This document shows, one piece after another, positions 16,325 to 26,100 of a stretch of DNA of 64,000 bases; within the stretch, counting starts at the first letter, position 1; every line of letters begins with the position of its first letter. Below the pieces are notes generated by a model. It was not told the origin of the DNA, ran no database searches, and saw nothing but the letters and a program-made list of their open reading frames with translations. Both the position numbers and the translations under genes were made by a program. Source of the stretch: CACKLF01 sp002725175 (GTDB taxonomy: Bacteria; Pseudomonadota; Alphaproteobacteria; Rhodobacterales; Rhodobacteraceae); the NCBI GenBank assembly GCA_002725175.2, contig PBQX02000095.1, positions 1 through 64,000 of the forward strand, given 5' to 3'.

Positions 16325-17731
16325 TTAATTTTTTATATTCTCAACCAGAGAAATAAATTTTTTTCCCCTTTCTTCAAAGTCTTTAAACTGATCAAAACTT
16401 GCACAAGCTGGCGCCAATAAAATGCAATCACCAGCAACAGAATCATTTGTAGCTGAATTGACAGCCTCTTCTAAAGTTTTTGAAATTTCATATTCTACAT
16501 TACCTTTTAATTCCGAAGAAAAATCTTTAGCAGCATCTCCAATGAGATAAATTTTCTTCACTTGATTCATGTGCATANTAAGTTTCGAAATGCCNCCCTT
16601 CTTAGCCAAACCTCCTAATATTAGACGTACGCTATCATATTGCAGAATNGANTTCAGCGCAGCCTCAACATTAGTAGCCTTACTGTCATTCACATACTTA
16701 ACTCCATCTTTTTCTAAGACCAATTGATTNCGATGAGTCAGTCCTTNAAATGAATCTAGACTTTCCCATATTGCTTTAGGAGAAATATTAAGTGATCGGG
16801 CAACTGCATAAGCAGCGCAAATATTTTGAAGATTGAAAGATCTCAAAAAACTTAAGCGAGGTTTTAAGTCAAATGATGCTACCTGCTTTCTATTTTTCCA
16901 CTCTACCAGGAATCCTTTATTTATAAATACTGACCACCCATAGTTTGAAATATTTCTCTTAGATGCTATGGCAATGTTTGAACCTNTAGCTAATTNATCT
17001 GTTTCAAGGGAGTTGAACAAAAACTCTCCTTCTTTATTATCCACACAAATAATATTTNNTTCAGAATTTCCAATAGTAAAAAGTCTCTGCTTTGCATTAA
17101 AGTAACCTCCTGCNCCTCCATGTCTNTCCAAATGATCAGGCGAAAAATTTAAAAAGACACTAATNTCACACTTTAAGGTGGAAGCTACTTCTGTTTGATA
17201 TGATGACAATTCAATAATTTTCACNTCGCCATCCTTAAATGGATNAAACGAAAGAACTGGTTTGCCAAAGTTACCACCAATCTCACTAGGGATCCCCGCT
17301 CTCTCGATTAAGTGGCTAATCAAAAATGATGTTGTGGATTTACCATTAGAGCCTGTAACACCTATTATTCTGGGCTCCTTTTCAAATTTTTCCCAATAAT
17401 TCTTATCTATAGATGAAAAAAAAAGGCCAATATCGTTGTCAATTCTGACATTGTTTTGGCGTGCCNTTTTTACAACNTCATGTGGCTTAGGGTATAAGAA
17501 AGATATCCCTGGAGAAATTATCAACAGATCAAATTNAGCCCAATTTGACCCGTGTAAAATATTTTCCACATTAAAACCAAGCTCTTTGGCCTGCNGTCTT
17601 GCATCNAAATTATCATCCCAACAGACTGTATCTACCCCACTATTATTCAAAGAATTCAAAACAGAAATNCCTGTTCTACCTAAACCAAGAACGGCTGCCT
17701 TACTTCCCGAAAACTCATTAATCAAAATCAT
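16325..17731 (-). CDS. murD: UDP-N-acetylmuramoyl-L-alanine--D-glutamate ligase
   Basis: A 468-residue Mur ligase that adds D-glutamate to UDP-MurNAc-Ala in the cytoplasm. It has the N-terminal UDP-binding fold (KAAVLGLGRT), the ATP loop GVTGSNGKSTTS, the central NFSPDHL motif, and C-terminal KATNVEAAL. The start is four bases after the mraY stop. It is the last gene of the division and cell wall cluster here. ftsW, murG and murC, which usually follow in proteobacteria, are replaced by an aminotransferase gene. Ns are numerous but mostly at silent positions. Confidence 0.95.
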   Translation of the reverse strand: MILINEFSGSKAAVLGLGRTXISVLNSLNNSGVDTVCWDDNXDARXQAKELGFNVENILHGSNWAXFDLLIISPGISFLYPKPHXVVKXARQNNVRIDNDIGLFFSSIDKNYWEKFEKEPRIIGVTGSNGKSTTSFLISHLIERAGIPSEIGGNFGKPVLSFXPFKDGXVKIIELSSYQTEVASTLKCXISVFLNFSPDHLXRHGXAGGYFNAKQRLFTIGNSEXNIICVDNKEGEFLFNSLETDXLAXGSNIAIASKRNISNYGWSVFINKGFLVEWKNRKQVASFDLKPRLSFLRSFNLQNICAAYAVARSLNISPKAIWESLDSFXGLTHXNQLVLEKDGVKYVNDSKATNVEAALXXILQYDSVRLILGGLAKKXGISKLXMHMNQVKKIYLIGDAAKDFSSELKGNVEYEISKTLEEAVNSATNDSVAGDCILLAPACASFDQFKDFEERGKKFISLVENIKN

Positions 17732-17734
17732 AAT

Positions 17735-18817
17735 TTATCGTAACTTTAGTGTTGCGAGGCCTATAAGTGCTAATATCACAGATATAATCCAAAAGCGTAT
17801 TACAATCTGAGATTCTGCCCAGCCAAGTTTTTCAAAATGATGATGGATTGGAGCCATTAAAAAAACTCTTTTCCCAGTTATCTTAAAATACATTACCTGA
17901 ATAATGACTGATAATGCCTCCATGACAAACANGCCNCCAATTATGGCCAAAACAAATTCATTCTTAGTACAAACCGCTATNGCACCCAAAGCCCCGCCAA
18001 GTGCCAAAGAACCAGTGTCACCCATGAACACAGCCGCTGGAGGCGCATTATACCAAAGAAATCCCAAACCAGCTCCAATTAAGGCGGAGCAAAATATAGT
18101 AATCTCCCCAACACCAGCTACATAATGTAAATCCAAATAATCTGAAAAATCAACTCTACCAACCAAATATGAAATAATACCAAATGAGCCTGCAGCGATC
18201 ATAACAGGCATAATGGCCAATCCATCCAACCCATCTGTCAAATTTACTGAATTTGCAGAACCAGAAATTACCAACATAGAAAAAGGTATAAATAATATTC
18301 CTAAATCAAATAATATGTCTTTAAAAATCGGAACNGCCAACCTTCCTGAAAGATTGGCATCATGAACTTGGATTAAANATATGGTAAAGATTAATGAAAT
18401 TGCNAANCCAAGAATTAATCTTAGCGAACTTGATATTCCCCTAGAATTTCTTTTAACCACTTTTGTATAATCATCCCAAAATCCAATTAAACCAAAACCA
18501 ACAGTAACGAATAATATCAACCATAGATAAGAATTATCAACTTTTACCCAAAGCACGGAGCTTAAAACAAGAGATGCTAAGATCAATACACCACCCATCG
18601 TCGGAGTACCTGCTTTGAGAAAGTGTCCATCAGGTCCATCTTCTCGTATTGGTTGCCCATGCTCTTGAACACTTTTAAGGTATCTAATTAAAGGTGCTCC
18701 CAAGAGAAACCCAAAAAAAAGTGAGGTAAAAAAAGCTCCCCCAGCTCGGAAGGTAATATATCTGAATAGGTTAAAAAAATCCCCACCATCTGTAAAAGAA
18801 CTTAGGTAATATAACAT
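17735..18817 (-). CDS. mraY: phospho-N-acetylmuramoyl-pentapeptide transferase
   Basis: A 360-residue membrane enzyme that moves phospho-MurNAc-pentapeptide onto undecaprenyl phosphate to form lipid I. About ten membrane helices are seen. Signature stretches are [37 protein letters not shown], and the histidine motif [12 protein letters not shown]. It sits 15 bases after murF and four before murD, in the conserved dcw order. Confidence 0.96.
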   Translation of the reverse strand: MLYYLSSFTDGGDFFNLFRYITFRAGGAFFTSLFFGFLLGAPLIRYLKSVQEHGQPIREDGPDGHFLKAGTPTMGGVLILASLVLSSVLWVKVDNSYLWLILFVTVGFGLIGFWDDYTKVVKRNSRGISSSLRLILXXAISLIFTIXLIQVHDANLSGRLXVPIFKDILFDLGILFIPFSMLVISGSANSVNLTDGLDGLAIMPVMIAAGSFGIISYLVGRVDFSDYLDLHYVAGVGEITIFCSALIGAGLGFLWYNAPPAAVFMGDTGSLALGGALGXIAVCTKNEFVLAIIXGXFVMEALSVIIQVMYFKITGKRVFLMAPIHHHFEKLGWAESQIVIRFWIISVILALIGLATLKLR

Positions 18818-18832
18818 ATGAGAACTTCCTTA

Positions 18833-20290
18833 CTAATGGGATAGTACTTTGCCCATTCCTTTAATTTTATCAATTACTTGATGAAATTTAAAACCATTTG
18901 ATGCTTTAACCAAAATAATGTCAGCGTTTGTNGCAAAATTTCTTAACTCTTTAATAAGATCTTCCGTTGTTTTAAACCAGCCACCTTTTTGATTGGTTGA
19001 TAATTTGTCATATAACATTTTCATATTAATNCCGACACAATAAATTTTATCAATTTTTTTGATGCTGTTATANTTGCNTATNTTTTTGTGCTCANTTTCC
19101 GTCTCTTCCCCTAATTCTAGCATATCTCCAAGAATAGCATACCTTTCAACTTTGCGNCTTTCATCAACATTAGAAATTTCGACGCAAGCCAAAGTTTCGA
19201 GTGAAGATTCTAAAGAAATCGGGTTAGAATTATAAGAGTCATCGATTAAATTCAATAACTTTTCTGAATTGCGGTGACTCACCTTTATCATATAACTTTT
19301 CCCCCTGCCGCTAAGCGGAGCCCAATTCGATAATGCAAGAATGCCTCGAGACAAGTCAATCTCTAATTCTGACAAAATTGAAAGTACGCCCACAGCATTT
19401 GACATGAAATGCCTTCCTAAAAAGNTGAACTTAAAATATATTTCGTTTTTTGACGGCANCTTTAGCTTCANNACTGTACCATCAGAGTTNTGATCTAACC
19501 GGCTTATAAAATAGTNCGGNCTNCCCCTTGAGCCGAAACGAATAATTTCAACTGNATCACTCTTTAAAAATTCCCAAATATCATCTTGAAGATCTCCATC
19601 AGCACTTAATAAAACCTTACCCCCATCGGGCATACCTTTGGATATTGAAGCTTTCTCTTTTGCTATTCCTTTCTCATCATTAAATTTTTCTGTGTGGCTT
19701 TTCCCGGTTTTGGTTATTATTACGTGATCCGGATTTACCAATCGAGACAGCGGCTCAATCTCACCAGGACTGTTCATACCAATTTCAAATACCGCATATT
19801 TAGCGCTTGGCGGCAATGATGCTAATGATATAGGAACTCCTAAATAATTATTAAAGCTTTTAGCTGAAGCATGAACCTTTCCGAAAGGCTCCAATGCTAA
19901 TTTTAACATATCCTTCGTAGTTGTCTTTCCAACTGATCCTGTAACAGCTATGGTTAAACCATTAAAGCGCTGCCTAGAAGCTCTAGCAATTTGATTTAAA
20001 GCAATTAAGACATCCTTTACTAAGATTAATGTATATTTATCATTATATCCTTTTGGTATTTTTGAAACTAATGCTGCTTGAGCTCCAGATTTAAAAGCAT
20101 CCATGACATAATCATGACCATCCCTATCTCCTCTAATAGCAACGAATAAATCACCTCTACAAACTGTTCGGGAATCAATTGAAAATCCATAAATACTGAG
20201 ATCTTCTTTCGAAAAATTATTGTTTTTTAAACAGGTCGCTTTAGTAATCTCTACTAATTTAGACAATGGCCAAAGGGTTAATTCTTTCAT
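18833..20290 (-). CDS. murF: UDP-MurNAc-tripeptide--D-alanyl-D-alanine ligase
   Basis: A 485-residue Mur ligase adding D-Ala-D-Ala to complete the pentapeptide. The N-terminal domain contains SIDSRTVCRGDLFVAIRG, the ATP loop is AVTGSVGKTTTKDM, and the central motif FEIGMNSPGEI is kept. The C-terminal part carries DDSYNSNPIS and LGDMLELGEE. It begins five bases after murE ends. Variable sites (Ns) are frequent between 18930 and 19560. Confidence 0.94.
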   Translation of the reverse strand: MKELTLWPLSKLVEITKATCLKNNNFSKEDLSIYGFSIDSRTVCRGDLFVAIRGDRDGHDYVMDAFKSGAQAALVSKIPKGYNDKYTLILVKDVLIALNQIARASRQRFNGLTIAVTGSVGKTTTKDMLKLALEPFGKVHASAKSFNNYLGVPISLASLPPSAKYAVFEIGMNSPGEIEPLSRLVNPDHVIITKTGKSHTEKFNDEKGIAKEKASISKGMPDGGKVLLSADGDLQDDIWEFLKSDXVEIIRFGSRXXPXYFISRLDXNSDGTXXKLKXPSKNEIYFKFXFLGRHFMSNAVGVLSILSELEIDLSRGILALSNWAPLSGRGKSYMIKVSHRNSEKLLNLIDDSYNSNPISLESSLETLACVEISNVDEXRKVERYAILGDMLELGEETEXEHKXIXXYNSIKKIDKIYCVXINMKMLYDKLSTNQKGGWFKTTEDLIKELRNFXTNADIILVKASNGFKFHQVIDKIKGMGKVLSH

Positions 20291-20295
20291 TTATT

Positions 20296-21771
20296 TCAAC
20301 TGTTCTCCAATAGTTCTACGCTCATAGAAATTTGTTCGGAATCATCAAAAGGGTAATTGGTATTGCCTATTTGTTGTCCTCTTTCATGTCCCTTTCCAGC
20401 AACAATAAGGTTATCACCACTCTTTAATTCACTAATAGCAACCAAAATTGCTTTAGCTCTATCTGGAACATCAATACCTTTTGAACAACCTCTTTTGATT
20501 TCCTTCCTAATCATATTTGCATTTTCAAATCTTGGGTTATCATCAGTAATATAAACTTTATCAGCATAAACTTCTGCTACTTCTCCCATGATTTTTCTCT
20601 TACCCTTATCCCTATCTCCCCCAGCACCAAATACTAAGGACAGGTTGCCAAATGTATGAGGGCGAACTGCAAGAAGAACTTTCCTTAAGGCCTCTGGTGA
20701 ATGGGCGTAGTCTAAAAATATTTTTGCGCCACTCTTCATCTCGGATATCACCTGAAGCCTACCCTCAGGAGCGGTTAAATTTGGAAGAATCGAAAATACT
20801 CTATCTGGATTAGCTCCTGAAGCGATCGCTAGAGCCGCAGCCATTACAACATTTTCACCTTGGAAAGCTCCCATTAATTTTAACTGAAAATTATAAGTTT
20901 TGTTATTGAAAGATACAGACAGATACTGACCTCCAACCTGCATGGATTGCTTGATGATGCGAAATTTTGAACCCTGAAACTGTCCTACTCCAAATACATT
21001 AAAACCATTATCTTCAGCAACAAGCTTCATTAATCTCCCATAATATTCATCAATATTAATAATAGATATGCCGCCTAAATTTGGATTTTTTCTAAATAAG
21101 ATCGCCTTAGCAAGAAAATATTCGTCTAGGCCACCATGATAATCTAAATGATCCCGTGATAAATTTGTAAATGCTCTACTGGTGATATTTACATGATCTA
21201 ATCTGTTTTGCATCAACCCATGAGATGAAGCTTCTAATACAATGTGATCCACACCTTTAGAGTTTAGTTCTGCTAGGTACTTGTGCAATGAAATGGGGCC
21301 AGGCGTAGTCAGTTCATTACTTGAATCTGAAATCCCATCTGCTCCAAGTGTGCCTATGCTAGCACATTTGATTCCTAAATTTTCCCAAATTTGCTTTAAA
21401 AAGGCTGCCACTGATGTTTTTCCATTGGTCCCAGTTATAGCAACAATCTTTTTTGGCTGCTGACCAAACCATTTGTAGGCTGCATAAGACAAAACTTTTC
21501 TTACATTTTCTACTTCTATTATAGGAATACTTACCCCTAACTCTTTACACTTTTTTGAACCTCCAGAATAAGTAACAATAGTTACAGCCCCTCTTTTCTC
21601 AGCCATTCTTGCAAAGTTTACACCATCAAATTTTTCACCTTGAATGGCAAAAAATAATCCACTAGGGGATACTTTCCTACTATCAGAGGTAATATTAGAA
21701 ATTTCTAAACTCTCTAGTAATTTTAAGTCGAATTTTTCTTCAATGGCAGGCAGTAATTCAGTAAGTTTCAT
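20296..21771 (-). CDS. murE: UDP-MurNAc-L-alanyl-D-glutamate--2,6-diaminopimelate ligase
   Basis: A 491-residue Mur ligase. The ATP loop GTNGKTS is at 114-120, and the motif LSRDHLDYHGG follows. The C-terminal DDNPRFE, at about residue 410, is the signature of enzymes that add meso-diaminopimelate rather than lysine, so the wall is predicted to be DAP-type. It lies 30 bases downstream of ftsI and five upstream of murF in the dcw cluster. Confidence 0.95.
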   Translation of the reverse strand: MKLTELLPAIEEKFDLKLLESLEISNITSDSRKVSPSGLFFAIQGEKFDGVNFARMAEKRGAVTIVTYSGGSKKCKELGVSIPIIEVENVRKVLSYAAYKWFGQQPKKIVAITGTNGKTSVAAFLKQIWENLGIKCASIGTLGADGISDSSNELTTPGPISLHKYLAELNSKGVDHIVLEASSHGLMQNRLDHVNITSRAFTNLSRDHLDYHGGLDEYFLAKAILFRKNPNLGGISIINIDEYYGRLMKLVAEDNGFNVFGVGQFQGSKFRIIKQSMQVGGQYLSVSFNNKTYNFQLKLMGAFQGENVVMAAALAIASGANPDRVFSILPNLTAPEGRLQVISEMKSGAKIFLDYAHSPEALRKVLLAVRPHTFGNLSLVFGAGGDRDKGKRKIMGEVAEVYADKVYITDDNPRFENANMIRKEIKRGCSKGIDVPDRAKAILVAISELKSGDNLIVAGKGHERGQQIGNTNYPFDDSEQISMSVELLENS

Positions 21772-21801
21772 GAAAATTTACTCGTCCTGTAATCAATTAA
21801 A

Positions 21802-23592
21802 TCAGTTTTCTGACAACCTACCTTTGTCTGAAATAAAATCTACCCTGAAATCATAAAGTGATCCAGAATCTATCATTTCAGGCTTCACCCCTAAGATAGG
21901 AGCTACTCTACTAATTATTTCAGCAGTCAAGGGTACTGCTGTATTGCCAGCTATTCTTTTATTAGTTTTCTTATAAGAATTTGACGCTTCATCCAAACAT
22001 ATCACAACAACATATTTTGGGTCATGTAGGGGAAAAAATGAGGCAAATGATGCGTAATTCTTCTTATAATTAAATTTATTGAGCTTCTTATCATACTTTT
22101 CTGCAGTTCCGGTTTTGCCGCCTAGAGAATATCCATCAATTTTTGCATTCTTACCCGTACCTGAGTTAACAACTTCTCCCATGATTTCGCGAAGTTTAAT
22201 TGAAGTACTATGAGAAATAATCCTAACGCGATTATTATTATTTTTTGAACTTCTGAGAATAGTAGGAGTAACTTTTAAGCCTCCGTTAATGGAGGTGGCA
22301 TAGGCTGCGGCCAAGTGCAAGGGGGAAACTCTTATGCCATGGCCAATTGCTATCATTGCAGCTTTATATCTTGTCCAGGGATCAGACCCAACCGATGATC
22401 TAATATTAGCCTCCGGAAGCTCTAGGCCTGTCTCTTCAAAAAAGCCAAAACTTTCAAGAAATTTCTTTTGTTCTTCTGGCTCAAAAGAGGAAATAATCCT
22501 TGCTGAACCAACATTAGACGATTTAACTATAACCTCCTTTAAAGAAATTTTATCCCCGATCCAGCTCTTATCTTTTATAGGGTTTGTTTTTCCTATCTTA
22601 ACTGGCTGCGATACATCCACTAAAGTATGAGGAGAAAAGGTGCCCATTTCTATTGCCATTGCCGCAGTAAATATTTTCAAAACCGAGCCCAGCTCATAAG
22701 TACCTTGTACAGCTTTATTTAGAAACATATCATTATTTCCAGAAGAATAATTTAATTTTACTCTTAAATTAGGATCAAAGTTAGGCAACGAAACCATGGC
22801 TAATACTTCACCATTATTCACATCCATTATTATCCCAGATCCACCTTTTGCATTAAAAAAATTTGTTCCATCAGAAAGAATATCTTCTAAAACTGATTGG
22901 GTTGCCAAATCTATTGATAGTTTCAAAGGATCTCTATCCAGTCCTTTTTTTATTAACTGATTATTAAACATCTTCTCTAAACCAGATATTCCTTCAATAG
23001 AAGATTCAGTTGTTGAAATCTCCTTAATTTTTGTTCTGCCTAAAACATGAGACAATAAAGAACCATTAGGATAAATCCTGAGTTCCCTTTCTCCAAACCT
23101 CAGCCCAGGTTCTCCTAATTCGAGAACCTGCGTCTTCTCATTGTTTGTAATACTCTTCTTAAGAAACACAAATTTTGGATGTTCTCTAAATAATTTTAGT
23201 AGTTTCTTTTCATCATGGTCAGGAAAAATAAGTGATAAGTTTTTTGCTGCAAACTCTGGATCTAACAATTTTTCTGGATGGGCATAAAGAGAATATACAG
23301 GAATATTAGTAGCTAAAATATTTCCATTGCGATCTACAATATCTTGACGACTTTCATATTCAGAGATTTTTTTATTATAACCCGAATTAACTGTGCCGTC
23401 TGAACCTGCAATTATAGTTAACTTAATTACTATAAGAAAAAAACAAGATGCGAAAAATCCCGAAAGTAGTAATAATCTAAAGGAACTCTTATCTCTTAAT
23501 CGGTTTTCTTCCTTAAAATAAACCGTCATCTGCCCTCTAGAATCATTGGGGCTTATCTGCCTTGGCATAGGCCTAAAATTAACCCTATTCAC
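21802..23592 (-). CDS. ftsI: division-specific penicillin-binding protein 3 (transpeptidase)
   Basis: A 596-residue septal transpeptidase. One membrane segment lies at about 38-60, followed by a pedestal domain starting with RQDIVDRNGNILATN. The catalytic domain has the three class B PBP motifs: S303-V-L-K306, S358-S-N360 and K493-T-G. The gene overlaps ftsL by four bases (ATGA type), so it is translationally coupled. It cross-links new peptidoglycan at the septum together with FtsW, whose gene is not in the window. Confidence 0.96.
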   Translation of the reverse strand: MNRVNFRPMPRQISPNDSRGQMTVYFKEENRLRDKSSFRLLLLSGFFASCFFLIVIKLTIIAGSDGTVNSGYNKKISEYESRQDIVDRNGNILATNIPVYSLYAHPEKLLDPEFAAKNLSLIFPDHDEKKLLKLFREHPKFVFLKKSITNNEKTQVLELGEPGLRFGERELRIYPNGSLLSHVLGRTKIKEISTTESSIEGISGLEKMFNNQLIKKGLDRDPLKLSIDLATQSVLEDILSDGTNFFNAKGGSGIIMDVNNGEVLAMVSLPNFDPNLRVKLNYSSGNNDMFLNKAVQGTYELGSVLKIFTAAMAIEMGTFSPHTLVDVSQPVKIGKTNPIKDKSWIGDKISLKEVIVKSSNVGSARIISSFEPEEQKKFLESFGFFEETGLELPEANIRSSVGSDPWTRYKAAMIAIGHGIRVSPLHLAAAYATSINGGLKVTPTILRSSKNNNNRVRIISHSTSIKLREIMGEVVNSGTGKNAKIDGYSLGGKTGTAEKYDKKLNKFNYKKNYASFASFFPLHDPKYVVVICLDEASNSYKKTNKRIAGNTAVPLTAEIISRVAPILGVKPEMIDSGSLYDFRVDFISDKGRLSEN

Positions 23593-23954
23593 GGCTCTAC
23601 CATTTCATTTAATAACTTATCTTGTTTATTACTAGCAGGTTCAAAGATAGAATTGTCTGTTCCTTTTTTACCGGCCAACAATATGTCTTCAAATAGCAAA
23701 TAGTTCTCGTAACTAAGCGCCAAAAGTCTAAGTTCCGGGAAATGAACAGTGACTAACCTGTTAAGACGCTCTGGTCTATTAAGATAGGTCCATTCTGCTT
23801 TTAGCAATTTAATTCGGGCTTCTTTATTTTGTATTTCTGAAGATAAAGTTTTAACACTTTTGATTACCGATCTAGCTTTGTAATTGACGTTGTAAGCCCA
23901 CACTGAAACGGTCATCAAAGACAAAAATGATATGAATAGAAAAGTTAATCTCAT
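23589..23954 (-). CDS. ftsL: cell division protein FtsL (alphaproteobacterial type)
   Basis: A 121-residue single-pass protein: a membrane helix at about 3-20, then a coiled-coil region (VIKSVKTLSSEIQNKEARIK) and the alphaproteobacterial signature LKAEWTYLNRPERLNRL. FtsL links the divisome components FtsQ/FtsB to FtsI/FtsW. It overlaps both neighbours by four bases, between rsmH and ftsI as expected. The family is poorly conserved, so position and the AEW-NRPERL motif are the main evidence. Confidence 0.88.
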   Translation of the reverse strand: MRLTFLFISFLSLMTVSVWAYNVNYKARSVIKSVKTLSSEIQNKEARIKLLKAEWTYLNRPERLNRLVTVHFPELRLLALSYENYLLFEDILLAGKKGTDNSIFEPASNKQDKLLNEMVEP

Positions 23955-24928
23955 AATTTTTCTATTTCTTCTTTAAGATGATTATTATGATCATTTCGAA
24001 TAGCTATCCTGCATTTTGCAGAACTCGCACGCGGATTATTCTTTCTCTCATTTTTAGAGGCAATAATTGGTTTTCTTGTAACGATTTCAAACGTAGGATT
24101 AGGAAGGTTAAACTCTGGGTAATAACGGTTTGACTTTGGGTATGAGACACTAGAATTACGAAGAAAATTCTTTACTATTCTATCCTCTAATGAGTGGAAA
24201 GAAATCACTATTAGAAAACCCCCAATAGACAAAACCTCTTGTGCTGCATGCAAAGCTTTTTCTAATTCCTCAAGTTCATGATTGATATAAATTCTCAATG
24301 CTTGAAAGCATCTTGTGGCTGGGTGTATTCGATTTTCTGCATTACTAGGGATTACGCTTTCAATAATTTTCGCTAAATCTAAAGTTGATGATATCTTAGC
24401 CTTTTCTCTGCACCTAACTATCTCTCTAGCTATCTGCCTAGATTTTTTCTCCTCTCCTAGCTTATAAAAGATATTTGCTAATTCAAACTCTGAAAACTGA
24501 TTGACTACTTCTTCCGCCATCACTCCATTTTTTGACATTCTCATATCGAGGGGGCCATCATATCTAAAAGAGAAGCCACGTTTCGGTGTATCAATCTGCA
24601 TTGACGATACCCCTAAATCTAACATCACACCCTGAACCTCGTGAAAACCTAGTCCCTTTGAAATAGTGCACAAATTGGAAAATGTATCATTTACAAATAT
24701 GAACTTCTTAATATTCCTATTTAATATTCTAGTAGCATGTCCCTCAACCTCAGGATCGCGATCAATTCCAATAACAAAATTTGCACCAGAACTTAAAATA
24801 GCTTTTGTATAACCACCCGCTCCAAAAGTTCCATCAATCCAAACACCTCTGATCTGAGGCAACCTATCAATAATGGAAGAAATTAGTACAGGTACATGAT
24901 CTTGCTCTCCAGAAAAGCAATTCATCAA
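23951..24928 (-). CDS. rsmH: 16S rRNA (cytosine(1402)-N(4))-methyltransferase
   Basis: A 325-residue SAM-dependent methyltransferase modifying C1402 of 16S rRNA. Motifs are DGTFGAGGYTKAIL (SAM loop), VMLDLGVSSMQID, GFSFRYDGPLDMRM, and VISFHSLEDRIVKNF. It overlaps mraZ by four bases and ftsL by four bases, giving the standard opening of the dcw cluster. Confidence 0.97.
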   Translation of the reverse strand: MMNCFSGEQDHVPVLISSIIDRLPQIRGVWIDGTFGAGGYTKAILSSGANFVIGIDRDPEVEGHATRILNRNIKKFIFVNDTFSNLCTISKGLGFHEVQGVMLDLGVSSMQIDTPKRGFSFRYDGPLDMRMSKNGVMAEEVVNQFSEFELANIFYKLGEEKKSRQIAREIVRCREKAKISSTLDLAKIIESVIPSNAENRIHPATRCFQALRIYINHELEELEKALHAAQEVLSIGGFLIVISFHSLEDRIVKNFLRNSSVSYPKSNRYYPEFNLPNPTFEIVTRKPIIASKNERKNNPRASSAKCRIAIRNDHNNHLKEEIEKL

Positions 24929-25455
24929 TCATCCTTGTCAGAATTTTTATTTATAGTTTTCTTATCTAAAAGATCAAAAATTCTTTGCTCACTTCCAGGA
25001 TCTTTAATTATTTCAAAAATCTCCAACATATTTTTCTGGTAAGAATTTGGATTCCATATTTGAAACTTCTCGCCCATTCCAGCAAATAATGCCTCACCTG
25101 TTATACCAATCATCTCTCTTAATTTTGATGACAAAACGATTCTTCCATTTTCATCCACCTGGGTTTGGATTGAATTAGAATTAAGGAGACGCTCTAAAAT
25201 TTCTCTATTTTTTGAATACCTAGGTAAAGCGGAAATCATATCATCAACTTCTTGAATCGAACGAATTGAATAACCCTCAATGCAACCGCTGCCTTTCCTG
25301 CCATAAACTAAAACTAAGCTTGGGAACAAGCTTTCATTCCAATCTGGATCGCAAGTTTCTAATACTCGTCTAAACGAAGCTGGAATGGACACTCTACCTT
25401 TAGCATCCACTTTATTCGTCCATTCCCCCCTAAAACGCTTTATCAAACTACTCAC
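24925..25455 (-). CDS. mraZ: transcriptional regulator MraZ
   Basis: A 176-residue protein with the double AbrB-like MraZ fold. The N-terminal repeat shows TNKVDAKGRVSIPASFRR and the second repeat VDENGRIVLSSKLREMIG. MraZ represses its own dcw cluster in studied bacteria. The start is GTG at 25453-25455 and has only a weak ribosome site. A strong intrinsic terminator lies about 18 bases upstream in the same direction. So either the promoter lies in the short gap after it or the leader is attenuated. At 176 residues it is somewhat longer than the usual 140-165. Confidence 0.95.
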   Translation of the reverse strand: MSSLIKRFRGEWTNKVDAKGRVSIPASFRRVLETCDPDWNESLFPSLVLVYGRKGSGCIEGYSIRSIQEVDDMISALPRYSKNREILERLLNSNSIQTQVDENGRIVLSSKLREMIGITGEALFAGMGEKFQIWNPNSYQKNMLEIFEIIKDPGSEQRIFDLLDKKTINKNSDKDD

Positions 25456-25472
25456 CTAAAAAAATTTTGACT

Positions 25473-25507
25473 AAAAAAAAGGCGGATCGACTGCCTAACG
25501 ATCCGCC
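25473..25507 (-). terminator. intrinsic terminator between rnpB and mraZ
   Basis: On the minus strand a perfect nine-base stem (GGCGGATCG with CGATCCGCC) and nine-base loop is followed by eight T (25473-25480). It is the clearest terminator in the window. It should end transcription from the rnpB side, but it sits only about 18 bases before the mraZ start codon. The plus-strand side has GTTTT after the stem, so weak bidirectional use is possible. Confidence 0.85.
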
Positions 25508-25580
25508 GTTTTACACTTTTTGCCTAGCTTGGCTGATATAAACCCTGCTCCATTTTGGATCACACCCAAACCTCCGACAC

Positions 25581-25634
25581 CTAAGGTTGAAGTTAATGCC
25601 TGTATGAAAATTTTTATATTTCTTTCAACCTTAG
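25581..25634. repeat. 11-base inverted repeat downstream of rnpB
   Basis: CTAAGGTTGAA at 25581-25591 and its exact reverse complement TTCAACCTTAG at 25624-25634 enclose a 32-base AT-rich centre. No T run follows on either strand, so it is not a standard terminator. It could be a 3' processing structure or a regulator site for the dcw promoter. Confidence 0.5.
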
Positions 25635-25700
25635 AAAAGGAATAACATGGTATTTAATGGAAATCAATGGTTTTTTATAGAAATTTATGGATAAAATTAA

Positions 25701-26045
25701 ATGTGTGGATGCTTGTAAGCCGGATTCTGTTCTGAGTATTCTCTTGATGATCATTCGTCTCGATTCAGAGTTACCCCTAAATTCTAGCGGTCTACCCGAG
25801 CCATTTAAGGGGGTCAATTCTGGCTCCTATTTGACCTTGCTCCTGGTGGGGCTTGCCTAACTTCTTTTGTTACCAAAAGAATGGTGCGCTCTTACCGCAC
25901 CTTTTCACCCTTACCTTTACAGGCGGTTTGCTTTCTGTTGCGCTTTCCCTCGAGTTGCCTCGGCCGGACGTTATCCGGCACCATTTCCCCTTGGAGTCCG
26001 GACTTTCCTCGGCTTTCAGCCGCGATCATATCCGCATCCACACAC
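25701..26045 (-). ncRNA. rnpB: RNase P RNA (bacterial type A)
   Basis: Read on the minus strand the segment holds the conserved RNase P core: GAGGAAAGTCCGGACTCC near the 5' end (P4 side), ACAGAAAG and GGTAAGGGTGAAAAGGTGCG in the centre, and CAGAATCCGGCTTAC near the 3' end (P4 partner). The ends pair as P1: GTGTGGATGC (26034-26043) with GCATCCACAC (25703-25712). About 345 bases is a normal length. It is the catalytic RNA that trims the 5' ends of tRNA precursors. End points are set by P1 and may be off by a few bases. Confidence 0.93.
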
Positions 26046-26100
26046 ATTTTAATCTAGAAAAAAAATCCTTTCTCGTCAAATAGGATCAGATTAGATGAGA

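Noticed and set aside
25508..25580. MraZ binding boxes (TGGGN repeats)
   Set aside because: Only a single TGGGT and a TGGAG 16 bases apart on the minus strand, without the ten-base period expected.
25614..26083. Open frames on both strands over 25614-26083
   Set aside because: They lie inside or across rnpB, whose conserved RNA core and P1 pairing explain the sequence.
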